From contig DIKC01000102.1 of assembly GCA_002421565.1 (NCBI GenBank), positions 1-11,232 of the forward strand: a stretch of DNA of 11,232 nt, read 5' to 3'. The number at the start of each line of letters is the position of its first letter. The first letter of the stretch is position 1. Under the pieces are notes generated by a model. It ran no database searches. It was not told the DNA's origin and saw nothing but the letters and a program-made list of their open reading frames with translations. Shown here in pieces: positions 5,007-11,232 of the stretch. The position numbers were made by a program, and so were the translations under genes. Origin of the DNA: Desulfobulbaceae bacterium UBA5628 (GTDB taxonomy: Bacteria; Desulfobacterota; Desulfobulbia; Desulfobulbales; Desulfurivibrionaceae).

Positions 5007-7611
5007 TAAGTGGTTGCAATTCCCCCTTAACCGGCCGAAACTGCTGACCATCCTGATGGTCGCCCTGACCATTGCCCTGGGGGTGCTTATGGTGCGGGTC
5101 AAGGTGGACACCGACCCGGAAAACATGTTGGCCGAGGATGAAGCGGTTCGCATCTTCCATCATCAGGTCAAAAAGGAATTTTCCCTCCATGACGTGGTGG
5201 TGCTGGGGGTCGTCAATGAAAAGCACCCGGATGGGGTCTTCAACCCCGAGACCCTGGGCAAGGTGCTGGAGTTGTCCCGTTTTGCCCAGACCCTGGCCGA
5301 TCCCCGCGATCCTTCCCGACGGGTGGTGACCCGCGACGTGATCGCCCCGGACACGGTGGACGCCATCGAGCAGGCCGGGCTCGGCCAGGTCCGTTTCGAC
5401 TGGCTGATGCCGGAGGCCCCGGCCGACCGGGAAGCGGCCCTGGCGGTGCGGGACAAGGCGATGACCAACCCGCTTTTCAAGGGCACCCTGGTTTCCGAGG
5501 ACGGCCAGGCCCTGGCGATTTACCTGCCGATCACGGCCAAGGATTACGCCTTCCAGCTCCGCAAGGAATTGCTGGCCAAAATCGCCGGCCTGAGCGGCGA
5601 CGAGCAGTATTACATCACCGGCCTGCCGGTGGCCGAGGATACCTTCGGGGTGGAGATGTTCATCCAGATGGCGATTTCCGCCCCCCTGGCGATGATGGCC
5701 ATCTTCCTCCTCATGCTCCTCTTCTTCCGCCAGGCAATCATGGTGATCGCCCCGATGATCGTGGCCATGGTCACCGTGATCTGCACCATGGGTTTGATGA
5801 TCGGCGCCGGCCACACGGTCCACATCATGAGTTCGATGATCCCCATCTTCCTGATGCCGATCGCGGTGGTCGATTCGGTCCATATTCTCTCCGAGTTTTT
5901 CGACACCTACCAGAAGACCCGCGACCGTCGCCAAACCATTGAGACGGTGATGGGCCACCTCTTCAAGCCGATGCTCTATACCTCGGTCACTTCGGCCACC
6001 GGCTTTGCCTCCCTGGCCCTGGCTCCGATTCCGCCGGTGCAGGTCTTCGGCCTTTTCGTGGCCTTCGGGATCATGCTTGCCTGGCTGCTTACCATCCTTT
6101 TCATTCCGGCCTATGTGATGATGCTCAAGGAAGAAAGCCTGGCCGGATTCGGGGTCACCGGCGAACATCGCCACGGCCGGATATTCGAAGCGGTTTCCCA
6201 TCATCTCCGCTGGCTGGGCGGTTTCACCTTCAGCCACGCCAAGCTGATCGTGGTGCTTACCGTCCTGGCCTTGGGGGTGGCGGCCTTTGGGATCAGCCGG
6301 ATCACGGTCAACGACAACCCGATGAACTGGTTCACCGAAAATCATGACATCCGCCAGGCCGACCGGGTACTCAATGCCCATTTCGGCGGCACCTACGAGG
6401 CGTATCTGGTGCTGGAAGGGGACGAAAAAGAGCTGACCACCGAGCAAGCCGTGGCCCAGGTGGAAAATCTACTGTTGAGCGCCAATACGGCGGAACCGGT
6501 TGATTCCGCCCTCCTTGATTTGATCCGGGCCGATCTCGCCGCCGGCCGCACTCAATTCGCCGATGCCGACGCCTTCCTCGGCCATCTCGCCCAACTCTGG
6601 GACGAGCGCAGTTTGGCGGCCGTGGCTGATGCCGATTATGAATTCTGGTCTGTGGCCCTTGATCGTCTGGAGGAAGTACGCCAGCGGGGCCAGGTCTTCA
6701 AACAGCCGGAGGTGCTGCGTTATATCGCCCGGCTGGAAAATTATATCGAACAGGCCGGTACGGTGGGCAAGACCAACACCCTGACCGACGTGGTCAAGAA
6801 GGTGCATCAGGAACTGTTCGAGGGCAACCCCGCCTACTTCCGGGTGCCGGACACCCCGGCGGCCGTGGCCCAGACCTTGATCTCCTTCCAGAACAGCCAC
6901 AAGCCCGACGATCTCTGGCATCTGGTCACCCCGGACTATCGCAAGGCCAACCTCTGGGTTCAGTTGAAGAAGGGCGACAACAAGGTGATGGAACAGACCA
7001 TTGCCGACGTGGAGACATTCTTCCGCGACAACCCGCCGCCGGTCGCCCTCAGCCATCAGTGGGCCGGGCTCACCTACATCAACGTGGTCTGGCAGGAGAA
7101 GATGGTCTTCGGGATGATGGAGTCCTTCCTCTCCAGCTTCGCGGTGGTCTTTGTCCTGATGGCCTTCCTCTTCCGTTCCTTAAAATGGGGTCTGCTGGCG
7201 ATGATCCCGATGACCGTGACCATCGCCTTTATCTACGGCCTGATCGGGCTGGTGGGCAAGGATTACGACATGCCGGTGGCGGTGCTCTCCTCCCTGACTT
7301 TGGGACTGGCGGTGGACTTTGCCATTCACTTCCTGCAACGGGCGCGGGCGATTCATCAGCGGGTCGGCACCTGGGAGGCGGCGCTTAAGGAAATGTTCGC
7401 CGAACCGGCCCGGGCGATTACCCGCAACGTGGTGGTGATCGCGGTCGGTTTCACCCCGCTGCTCTTCGCCCCTCTGATGCCGTATAAAACCGTGGGCTTC
7501 TTCCTGGCCGCGATCATGGCGGTGTCGGGGCTGGCCACCATGTTCATGCTGCCCGCCGCCATCCGCCTGCTGGAACCCTATCTCTTTAAAAAACAATCCG
7601 GGAGAATTTGA
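4996..7611 (+). CDS. MMPL/RND-superfamily transporter
   Basis: The 871-residue inner-membrane protein shows the duplicated RND plan. TM1 is at about 13-33, then a periplasmic loop to about 220 and five segments to about 373. TM7 is at about 415-435, then a second loop to about 704 and five more segments to about 852. Proton-relay-type acidic positions are visible in both halves: IAVVDSVHILSEF (D293) and GLAVDFAIHFLQRA (D774), the latter a typical MMPL signature. There is no membrane-fusion partner; instead a LolA-like periplasmic protein and an outer-membrane barrel follow. That arrangement is seen with MMPL proteins that move lipids, sterols, hopanoids or other hydrophobic molecules. The ATG overlaps the end of the arsR gene by 11 bases and follows GGAGG by 8 bases, so translation is coupled. 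The substrate is unknown. Confidence 0.9.
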   Translation: MNDNKWLQFPLNRPKLLTILMVALTIALGVLMVRVKVDTDPENMLAEDEAVRIFHHQVKKEFSLHDVVVLGVVNEKHPDGVFNPETLGKVLELSRFAQTLADPRDPSRRVVTRDVIAPDTVDAIEQAGLGQVRFDWLMPEAPADREAALAVRDKAMTNPLFKGTLVSEDGQALAIYLPITAKDYAFQLRKELLAKIAGLSGDEQYYITGLPVAEDTFGVEMFIQMAISAPLAMMAIFLLMLLFFRQAIMVIAPMIVAMVTVICTMGLMIGAGHTVHIMSSMIPIFLMPIAVVDSVHILSEFFDTYQKTRDRRQTIETVMGHLFKPMLYTSVTSATGFASLALAPIPPVQVFGLFVAFGIMLAWLLTILFIPAYVMMLKEESLAGFGVTGEHRHGRIFEAVSHHLRWLGGFTFSHAKLIVVLTVLALGVAAFGISRITVNDNPMNWFTENHDIRQADRVLNAHFGGTYEAYLVLEGDEKELTTEQAVAQVENLLLSANTAEPVDSALLDLIRADLAAGRTQFADADAFLGHLAQLWDERSLAAVADADYEFWSVALDRLEEVRQRGQVFKQPEVLRYIARLENYIEQAGTVGKTNTLTDVVKKVHQELFEGNPAYFRVPDTPAAVAQTLISFQNSHKPDDLWHLVTPDYRKANLWVQLKKGDNKVMEQTIADVETFFRDNPPPVALSHQWAGLTYINVVWQEKMVFGMMESFLSSFAVVFVLMAFLFRSLKWGLLAMIPMTVTIAFIYGLIGLVGKDYDMPVAVLSSLTLGLAVDFAIHFLQRARAIHQRVGTWEAALKEMFAEPARAITRNVVVIAVGFTPLLFAPLMPYKTVGFFLAAIMAVSGLATMFMLPAAIRLLEPYLFKKQSGRI

Positions 7612-7613
7612 TT

Positions 7614-8414
7614 ATGAAAATCAGCAGCCGGCTTTTGCCCCTTTGGGTGGCCGCCTTCTTTTTGTTTATGGCGGCCGGGATCGCCGTTGCCGCGCCGCCG
7701 GTGACGGAAATCGTGGCCAAGGCCAACCAGGCCGCCTATTACGCCGGCGACGACGGCCGGGCCGAGGTCAACATGACCATCACCGATAGCCAGGGCCGGG
7801 CCCGGGAGCGGCGCTTCGTCATCCTCCGGCGGGACATCGAGGATGGCGGCCGCCAGTTGTTCTACGTCTATTTCGAGCGGCCCACCGATGTCCGGCGGAT
7901 GGTCTTCATGGTCCACAAGCAGGTGGAAAAGGACGACGACCGCTGGCTCTATCTCCCCGACCTCGACCTGGTCAAACGGATCGCCGCCTCGGACAAGCGC
8001 ACCAGCTTTGTCGGCTCGCACGCCTTTTACGAGGATGTTTCCGGCCGCAGCCCGGCCGAGGATCACCATGAACTGGTGGAGGAAACCGCCGAGCATTACG
8101 TCCTCAACAACATCCCCAAGGAGCCGGGGGCGGTGGAGTTTGCCAGCTACCGGATCTGGATCGATAAAAATAATTTCCTGCCGGTCAAGGCCGAATATAT
8201 CGACAAGTCCGGCAAACCTTACCGGCTGGTAGAAGCGCTGGCGGTGGCGGATGTGCAGGGTTTTGCCACCGTCACCAAGTCGCGGGTAAAAGATTTGGCC
8301 GGGGGCGGCGAGACGGTGATGGAATTCGGCCAGGTCAGCTACAACCTGGGCCTGGATGAATCCCTGTTCACGGAACGTTACCTGCGGCGGCCGCCCAGGG
8401 AAATCAGGCGGTGA
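7614..8414 (+). CDS. LolA-like periplasmic protein (outer-membrane lipoprotein-sorting family)
   Basis: This 266-residue protein has a signal peptide (hydrophobic residues about 9-26, cleavage probably after AVA at 26). The mature protein matches the LolA-like outer-membrane lipoprotein-sorting family. Its hallmark is DRWLYLPDLDLVKRIAASDK, followed by RTSFVGSHAFYEDV, at about residues 109-142. Proteins of this group fold as an open beta-barrel cup that carries a hydrophobic ligand, and they are often encoded beside MMPL transporters, so it is the likely periplasmic shuttle between the MMPL protein and the outer-membrane barrel. The ATG at 7614 sits 2 bases after the MMPL stop, with GGGAG 9 bases upstream. 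A TTG at 7608 is in frame but too close to that Shine-Dalgarno. Confidence 0.87.
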   Translation: MKISSRLLPLWVAAFFLFMAAGIAVAAPPVTEIVAKANQAAYYAGDDGRAEVNMTITDSQGRARERRFVILRRDIEDGGRQLFYVYFERPTDVRRMVFMVHKQVEKDDDRWLYLPDLDLVKRIAASDKRTSFVGSHAFYEDVSGRSPAEDHHELVEETAEHYVLNNIPKEPGAVEFASYRIWIDKNNFLPVKAEYIDKSGKPYRLVEALAVADVQGFATVTKSRVKDLAGGGETVMEFGQVSYNLGLDESLFTERYLRRPPREIRR

Positions 8415-8415
8415 A

Positions 8416-9714
8416 ATGATGGCCGGGCAAGTGCGCCATATCGCGGCGGCCGGGTTGGCCCTGCTGCTCGCCTTGGGGCCGGGGTCGGCAATGGCCGAGG
8501 GCATGGCGGAGTTGCGCCACTGGCTGGCCGACGAGCATGAGACTGATCTTTACGGTTTTATCGAGGCCAGGGGCGGCCTGCGCCTCGACCGCCGGGAAAA
8601 CGAGCGGGACGGTTCGATCGGCGAAACCCGGCTCCAGCTTGATCTCGGCCGCCAGTTGGAGAGCGGCGGCCTCAAATTCAAGGCCGATCTGGTGGCCGAC
8701 GGAGTGGAAGAGAATTTGCGGGCCGAACTGCGCGAGGCCCATTACAGCTTCACCCCTGCCGACAATATGGATGTCCGGGTGGGCCGCCAGGTGCTCACCT
8801 GGGGCACCGGCGATCTCCTTTTTATCAATGATGTTTTCGGCAAGGACTGGCAGTCCTTTTTCATCGGCCGCGACGACGAGTACCTCAAGCTCCCCTCGGA
8901 CGCGGTGCGGGTCGGGCTTTTTCTCGATGTAGTCAACATCGACCTGGTCTATCAGCCCCTTTTCACCCCCTCCCGCTACATCGACGGCGCCCGCCTTTCT
9001 TACTGGCACGGCCCCCAAGGCCGGATCGCCGGCCGCGACCTGACCTTTCCCGACGATCAACGGCTCCGCTACTTCCGGGATCACGACCTGGCCCTGCGCC
9101 TGAGCCGCAACCTGGGCGGGATCGAGTACGCCCTCTACGGCTATCGCGGCTTCTGGAGCACCCCGGAAGGAATGGACCCGGCCGCGATGAAGCTGGTTTA
9201 TCCCAAGCTCTCGGTGTACGGAGGCAGCGTCCGGGGCGCGCTGGCGGGCGGGATCAGCCATCTCGAATTCGGCTATTACGACTCCCGCGACGACCGGGCC
9301 GGCCACGACCCCAACCTCCGCAACAGCGAAATCCGCCTCCTGCTCGGCCACGAACGGGAACTGGCCCGCGACCTCACCGGCGGCCTCCAGTACTACCTGG
9401 AACACAAGCAGAAATACGGCAACTACCTGGCCGCCCTCCCGGCCGGCAGCCGGGCCGCCGACGAGGATCGCCACCTCCTCACCCTCCGCCTGACCAAACT
9501 GCTGATGCAGCAGAACCTGCGCCTCTCGTTTTTCGCCTACTGGTCGCCCTCGGACGAGGACGCCTTTCTGCGCCCCAAGGCCCACTACAAAATCACCGAC
9601 CAGTGGGCCGCCGAAACCGGGGCCAACATCTTCCTCGGCCGCCACGACCACACCTTCTGGGGCCAGTTCGAAGACAACACCAACGCCTACCTCAGCCTCC
9701 GCCGTAGCTTCTGA
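8416..9714 (+). CDS. Outer-membrane beta-barrel protein (DUF1302/alginate-export-like porin)
   Basis: The 432-residue product has a signal peptide (hydrophobic core about residues 9-22, cleavage after AMA at about 27). A body of alternating amphipathic strands follows and ends in LSLRRSF, whose terminal Phe is the usual outer-membrane insertion signal. The strand-turn VRVGRQVLTWGTGDLLF (about 120-136) resembles the conserved N-terminal segment of DUF1302-type barrels found in MMPL operons. It begins 1 base after the LolA-like stop; ATGs at 8416 and 8419 are both possible, and the second is better spaced from AGGCGG. It would be the outer-membrane exit or entry point for the MMPL substrate. 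Codon use is strongly C-ending, more so towards the 3' end, in contrast with the lower-GC genes that follow. Confidence 0.82.
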   Translation: MMAGQVRHIAAAGLALLLALGPGSAMAEGMAELRHWLADEHETDLYGFIEARGGLRLDRRENERDGSIGETRLQLDLGRQLESGGLKFKADLVADGVEENLRAELREAHYSFTPADNMDVRVGRQVLTWGTGDLLFINDVFGKDWQSFFIGRDDEYLKLPSDAVRVGLFLDVVNIDLVYQPLFTPSRYIDGARLSYWHGPQGRIAGRDLTFPDDQRLRYFRDHDLALRLSRNLGGIEYALYGYRGFWSTPEGMDPAAMKLVYPKLSVYGGSVRGALAGGISHLEFGYYDSRDDRAGHDPNLRNSEIRLLLGHERELARDLTGGLQYYLEHKQKYGNYLAALPAGSRAADEDRHLLTLRLTKLLMQQNLRLSFFAYWSPSDEDAFLRPKAHYKITDQWAAETGANIFLGRHDHTFWGQFEDNTNAYLSLRRSF

Positions 9715-9791
9715 GCGCGGGAAGGGGAGCCGGCCCGGGGCAACCGTTGTCCGACATGATTTCCGTAATTACCGCCAGATGAGATTTGCGC

Positions 9792-9820
9792 TTGACACCG
9801 CCAACCGCCCTTGCCATCAT
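9792..9820 (+). promoter_or_regulatory. Candidate promoter upstream of the integron cassette
   Basis: TTGACA (9792-9797) and CATCAT (9815-9820; four of six matches to TATAAT) are spaced by 17 bases and point towards the cassette ORF. Integrons supply a promoter just outside the first cassette, and this could play that role. It could also be a plain promoter of the neighbouring DNA. Confidence 0.4.
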
Positions 9821-9831
9821 GCGACAGAGGC

Positions 9832-9859
9832 GCATATCACCCCCATCGGAATGATATGC
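9832..9859. repeat. 8-base perfect inverted repeat upstream of the cassette core site
   Basis: GCATATCA (9832-9839) and TGATATGC (9852-9859) are perfect inverted copies around a 12-base loop. A further CAGA/TCTG pairing lies outside a 3x3 internal loop. It ends 18 bases before the GTTAGGT core. It could be the folded part of a degenerate attC or attI-type site, or an operator. No clear R''-type box (RYYYAAC) is found on its left. Confidence 0.35.
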
Positions 9860-9878
9860 AGGTCTGCCAAATTACTTG

Positions 9879-10339
9879 TTAGGTTCCACTGTTGGCTGCA
9901 CTCAACGAATAGGAGAAAGCACGATGACCGATCCTTTGTCCCTGGAAACCATCCAATCTGAGTTCAGCGAGGAATACGAGGCATGGGTGCTGCAAGACAC
10001 CAACTCGAAAAAGTACGTGACGATTCCGCACCCAAAATACCCTGGTCGGAATCCGATCCACTTCTTTATGAGCCGTGATGACGCCGAGGCAGTATTGCAA
10101 GAAATACTGGACGTCAATTGGGCGCTCAAAAACAGGAACGTCATCGCGACGAAGGTAAAACTCTTGCAAGCCTGCCGCAGCCTCGCAGCCGACAAGACAC
10201 CGGGCAATGCTGATGGTTTTGTAGTCCACCCGCCAAACGAAGTTTATGAATTTCTCAGTCAGCAAAATCCGTAACCTAACTCGCAGCTCCAGAGGGACGC
10301 TCCGCCGGCAAGCCGGCTCCGCGCCCCTAAGCTAGCACG
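9879..10339 (+). mobile_element. Integron gene cassette (one ORF plus attC)
   Basis: The unit runs from the expected cut in the core site GTTAGGT (9878-9884; cleavage between G and TT) to the same point in the core GTTGAGG (10339-10345) at the end of the attC. It contains one ORF that starts 40 bases after the left core and ends on the attC. This is the standard cassette layout. GTTAGGT is the exact complement of the attC's left box ACCTAAC. No integrase gene lies in the window, so this may be part of an array or an orphan cassette. Confidence 0.72.
9924..10274 (+). CDS. Cassette-encoded protein of unknown function
   Basis: The 116-residue product is soluble, with no signal peptide or membrane segment. 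Its first part is rich in acidic residues (LETIQSEFSEEYEAWVLQD). A beta-like stretch YVTIPHPKYPGRNPIHFFMS, an amphipathic helix DDAEAVLQEILDVN, and a C-terminal segment with NADGFVVHPPNEVYEFL follow. I do not recognise the family and assign no function. The ATG at 9924 follows AGGAG by 8 bases; an in-frame TTG at 9876 lies inside the recombination core and is not preferred. The TAA stop shares its last base with the first base of the attC (ACCTAAC), which is typical of integron cassette genes. GC content is visibly lower than in the MMPL operon upstream. Confidence 0.8.
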   Translation: MTDPLSLETIQSEFSEEYEAWVLQDTNSKKYVTIPHPKYPGRNPIHFFMSRDDAEAVLQEILDVNWALKNRNVIATKVKLLQACRSLAADKTPGNADGFVVHPPNEVYEFLSQQNP

Positions 10340-10345
10340 TTGAGG
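10274..10345 (+). other. attC recombination site (59-base element) of the integron cassette
   Basis: The left box is ACCTAAC (10274-10280), matching RYYYAAC, and the right box is GTTGAGG (10339-10345), close to GTTRRRY but with G at the last position. Between them the sequence folds back: AGCT pairs with AGCT, AGAGGGACGC pairs with GCGCCCCT with an unpaired A, and TCC faces TCC as an internal loop. The terminal stem is GCCGGC-AA-GCCGGC (10304-10317). Conserved fold with little sequence conservation and a length of 72 bp are typical of attC sites. The degenerate right box may reduce activity. Confidence 0.78.
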
Positions 10346-10350
10346 AAATA

Positions 10351-10641
10351 ATGGGGCAAAAGGAAATTATTAATATTTTGCGTGATTACAAGCAAAAGAA
10401 TGCGGAGCAATACGGCATTCTGGCTATCGGTGTTTTTGGCTCCGTTGCGCGGGATGAGTTAGCTGAAAACAGCGATGTGGATGTGGTAGTGCGTATAGCA
10501 AAGCCCGACCTTTTTTTGCTTGCCGGCCTTAAATATGAACTGGAGGAGAGGCTCCAGCGGTCGGTTGATATTGTTGCCTATCGGGAGAACATGAATCAAT
10601 TCCTCAAGAAAAGGATTGATGGGGAGGCGGTATATGCCTGA
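10351..10641 (+). CDS. mntA: MntA-type nucleotidyltransferase antitoxin
   Basis: The 96-residue protein is a minimal nucleotidyltransferase. The signature GS-X10-D-X-D is intact: G30-S31 in GVFGSVARDEL, D42 and D44 in NSDVDVVV, and a third carboxylate D73 in SVDIVAY. In MNT/HEPN toxin-antitoxin modules this enzyme inactivates the HepT toxin by attaching AMP to a tyrosine near its catalytic motif. The gene overlaps the following HEPN gene by 8 bases, the usual arrangement. Its Shine-Dalgarno GAGG (10342-10345) lies within the right box of the upstream attC, 5 bases before the ATG, so it is probably read together with the cassette gene; no separate promoter is evident. Confidence 0.9.
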   Translation: MGQKEIINILRDYKQKNAEQYGILAIGVFGSVARDELAENSDVDVVVRIAKPDLFLLAGLKYELEERLQRSVDIVAYRENMNQFLKKRIDGEAVYA

Positions 10642-11005
10642 TAATGAGCTTGTCTTTGAGGTTTTGCGGCAAATTGAGGAAGCTGCTGATAAAATCGTTA
10701 CCCGTTTTGCGGCGATTCGCCAAGTGTCAGATCTTACCGGCAGTCCTGCCGGGGTTGATAAGCTGGATGCCATTTGCATGATGCTGATCGTCATTGGGGA
10801 ATCCTTGAAAAACCTGGATAAAATCACAAATGGGACGCTCCTGCCGCGGTATCCCGAAGTGGATTGGAAGAAAGCCAAGGGGATGCGAGATATTATCACC
10901 CATCATTATGCTGATATAAACGCCGAAGCAGTCTTTTATACTTGCCAGGATAAAATCCCCCAGCTTTTGGCAACGATTAAAAAAATACGCCGAGATCTGC
11001 GATAA
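10634..11005 (+). CDS. hepT: HepT-type HEPN ribonuclease toxin
   Basis: The 123-residue, mostly helical protein carries the HEPN motif RX4HXY as RDIITHHY (R85, H90, Y92), the predicted RNase active site and the site of AMP addition by MntA. The helix DAICMMLIVIGESLKNLD (about 45-62) matches the conserved dimer-forming helix of HepT proteins. The ATG at 10634 follows GGGGAGG by 6 bases and overlaps the mntA stop. An in-frame ATG at 10616 has no comparable site. It should act as a toxin when MntA is lost, or as part of an abortive-infection defence. All key residues are present, so the module looks intact. Confidence 0.9.
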   Translation: MPDNELVFEVLRQIEEAADKIVTRFAAIRQVSDLTGSPAGVDKLDAICMMLIVIGESLKNLDKITNGTLLPRYPEVDWKKAKGMRDIITHHYADINAEAVFYTCQDKIPQLLATIKKIRRDLR

Positions 11006-11100
11006 TGACCCTGTCCAATGTATCTCTGGAAGGCAGACTATCAGGTGAATACTATCTCAGGACAATCTGGCCACCTTAATCCGTGATGGTCCCCTATACT

Positions 11101-11126
11101 CCCCCATTAACGCGGGGGCGTTTTTT
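11101..11126 (+). terminator. Rho-independent terminator after the toxin-antitoxin pair
   Basis: CCCCC (11101-11105) pairs with GGGGG (11114-11118) over an 8-base loop; CG and then T6 (11121-11126) follow. A short A run (11128-11133) lies behind it, so it may also work on the opposite strand. It stands about 95 bases after the hepT stop; the DNA between shows no gene. Confidence 0.6.
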
Positions 11127-11163
11127 GAAAAAAGTGCCATCGGCGCCCTGACATAACACAAAT

Positions 11164-11187
11164 CAGGGGCTATCCCCTGTGATTTTT
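11164..11187 (+). terminator. Second terminator-like hairpin
   Basis: CAGGGG (11164-11169) and CCCCTG (11174-11179) form a 6-bp stem with a CTAT loop, with T5 at 11183-11187. It could be a back-up terminator for hepT. Beyond it, GCCCAT (11209-11214) and ATGGGC (11226-11231) form a further 6-base inverted repeat at the window edge; no gene is recognised there. Confidence 0.45.
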
Positions 11188-11232
11188 CGTGCGATCTTTG
11201 AAAAAACAGCCCATTTCAGCTGACCATGGGCG

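Noticed and set aside
4942..6447. A 501-codon open frame on the minus strand opposite the MMPL gene
   Set aside because: The translation is dominated by His, Asp and Gly repeats that mirror the plus-strand codons; there is no recognisable domain, and the MMPL frame explains the region.
7578..8504. A 308-codon minus-strand open frame opposite the LolA-like gene
   Set aside because: The LolA-like family signature on the plus strand accounts for the sequence.
8404..9651. A 415-codon open frame on the minus strand opposite the barrel gene
   Set aside because: It is an antisense shadow with Val/Gly/Ala/Glu-rich content and no plausible start signal. The opposite strand has a signal peptide, barrel strands and a terminal Phe.
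11006..11100. Search for a second attC after hepT
   Set aside because: No paired RYYYAAC and GTTRRRY boxes were found. CATTAAC at 11105-11111 fails the consensus at its first two positions and lies in the terminator loop.
11170..11232. A minus-strand frame entering from the right edge and ending in TAG at 11172-11170, about 20 codons
   Set aside because: It is too short to recognise. It could be the tail of a gene (perhaps a transposase) beyond the edge, but nothing in it supports a call.
1..11232. CRISPR arrays, tRNA or rRNA genes and insertion sequences
   Set aside because: No regularly spaced repeats, no tRNA-like cloverleaf and no transposase frame with terminal inverted repeats were seen on reading both strands.

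Overview
The window looks like a piece of a moderately GC-rich, sulfur-metabolising, Gram-negative bacterial chromosome. A member of the Desulfobacterota (a Desulfobulbales-like lineage) is my best guess. That is inference from gene content: a YeeE/YedE thiosulfate-transporter homologue with a secreted rhodanese, a PhnD-type binding protein paired with a sensor kinase, an MMPL exporter with an outer-membrane barrel, and an integron-type gene cassette. No rRNA or other phylogenetic marker is present.

Layout. (1) Positions 1-1915, minus strand: a periplasmic PhnD-type solute-binding protein, then a membrane sensor histidine kinase overlapping it by ATGA and running off the left edge. (2) Positions 1916-2212: a divergent regulatory region holding a good minus-strand promoter, two inverted repeats and a GC-rich structured leader for the plus-strand operon. 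(3) Positions 2213-4599, plus strand: a small lipoprotein of unknown family, a secreted single-domain rhodanese with its catalytic Cys, and a YeeE/YedE membrane protein with three well-placed cysteines. Together they suggest sulfane-sulfur or thiosulfate handling at the cell envelope. (4) Positions 4600-9714, plus strand: an ArsR-family repressor whose two cysteines (C26 and C92) match the disulfide/polysulfide pair of SqrR/BigR-type persulfide sensors. It is translationally coupled to an 871-residue MMPL/RND transporter, a LolA-like periplasmic protein and an outer-membrane beta-barrel protein. The four genes are separated by only 1-2 bp or overlap, so they form one operon spanning inner membrane, periplasm and outer membrane.

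(5) From about 9715 rightwards the composition drops visibly in GC and the content becomes accessory. There is a complete integron gene cassette: a GTTAGGT core site, a 116-residue ORF, and a 72-bp attC whose first base is the last base of the ORF's stop codon. No integrase is in the window. The right half of the attC core provides the Shine-Dalgarno of a following MntA/HepT (MNT-HEPN) toxin-antitoxin pair. Two terminator-like hairpins close the window.

The most interesting reading is a sulfur-centred island. A thiosulfate/sulfane-sulfur uptake operon lies beside an operon in which a probable persulfide-sensing repressor controls a three-compartment export or lipid-trafficking system whose substrate is unknown. 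I know of no described system with exactly this combination, but I could not search for one.
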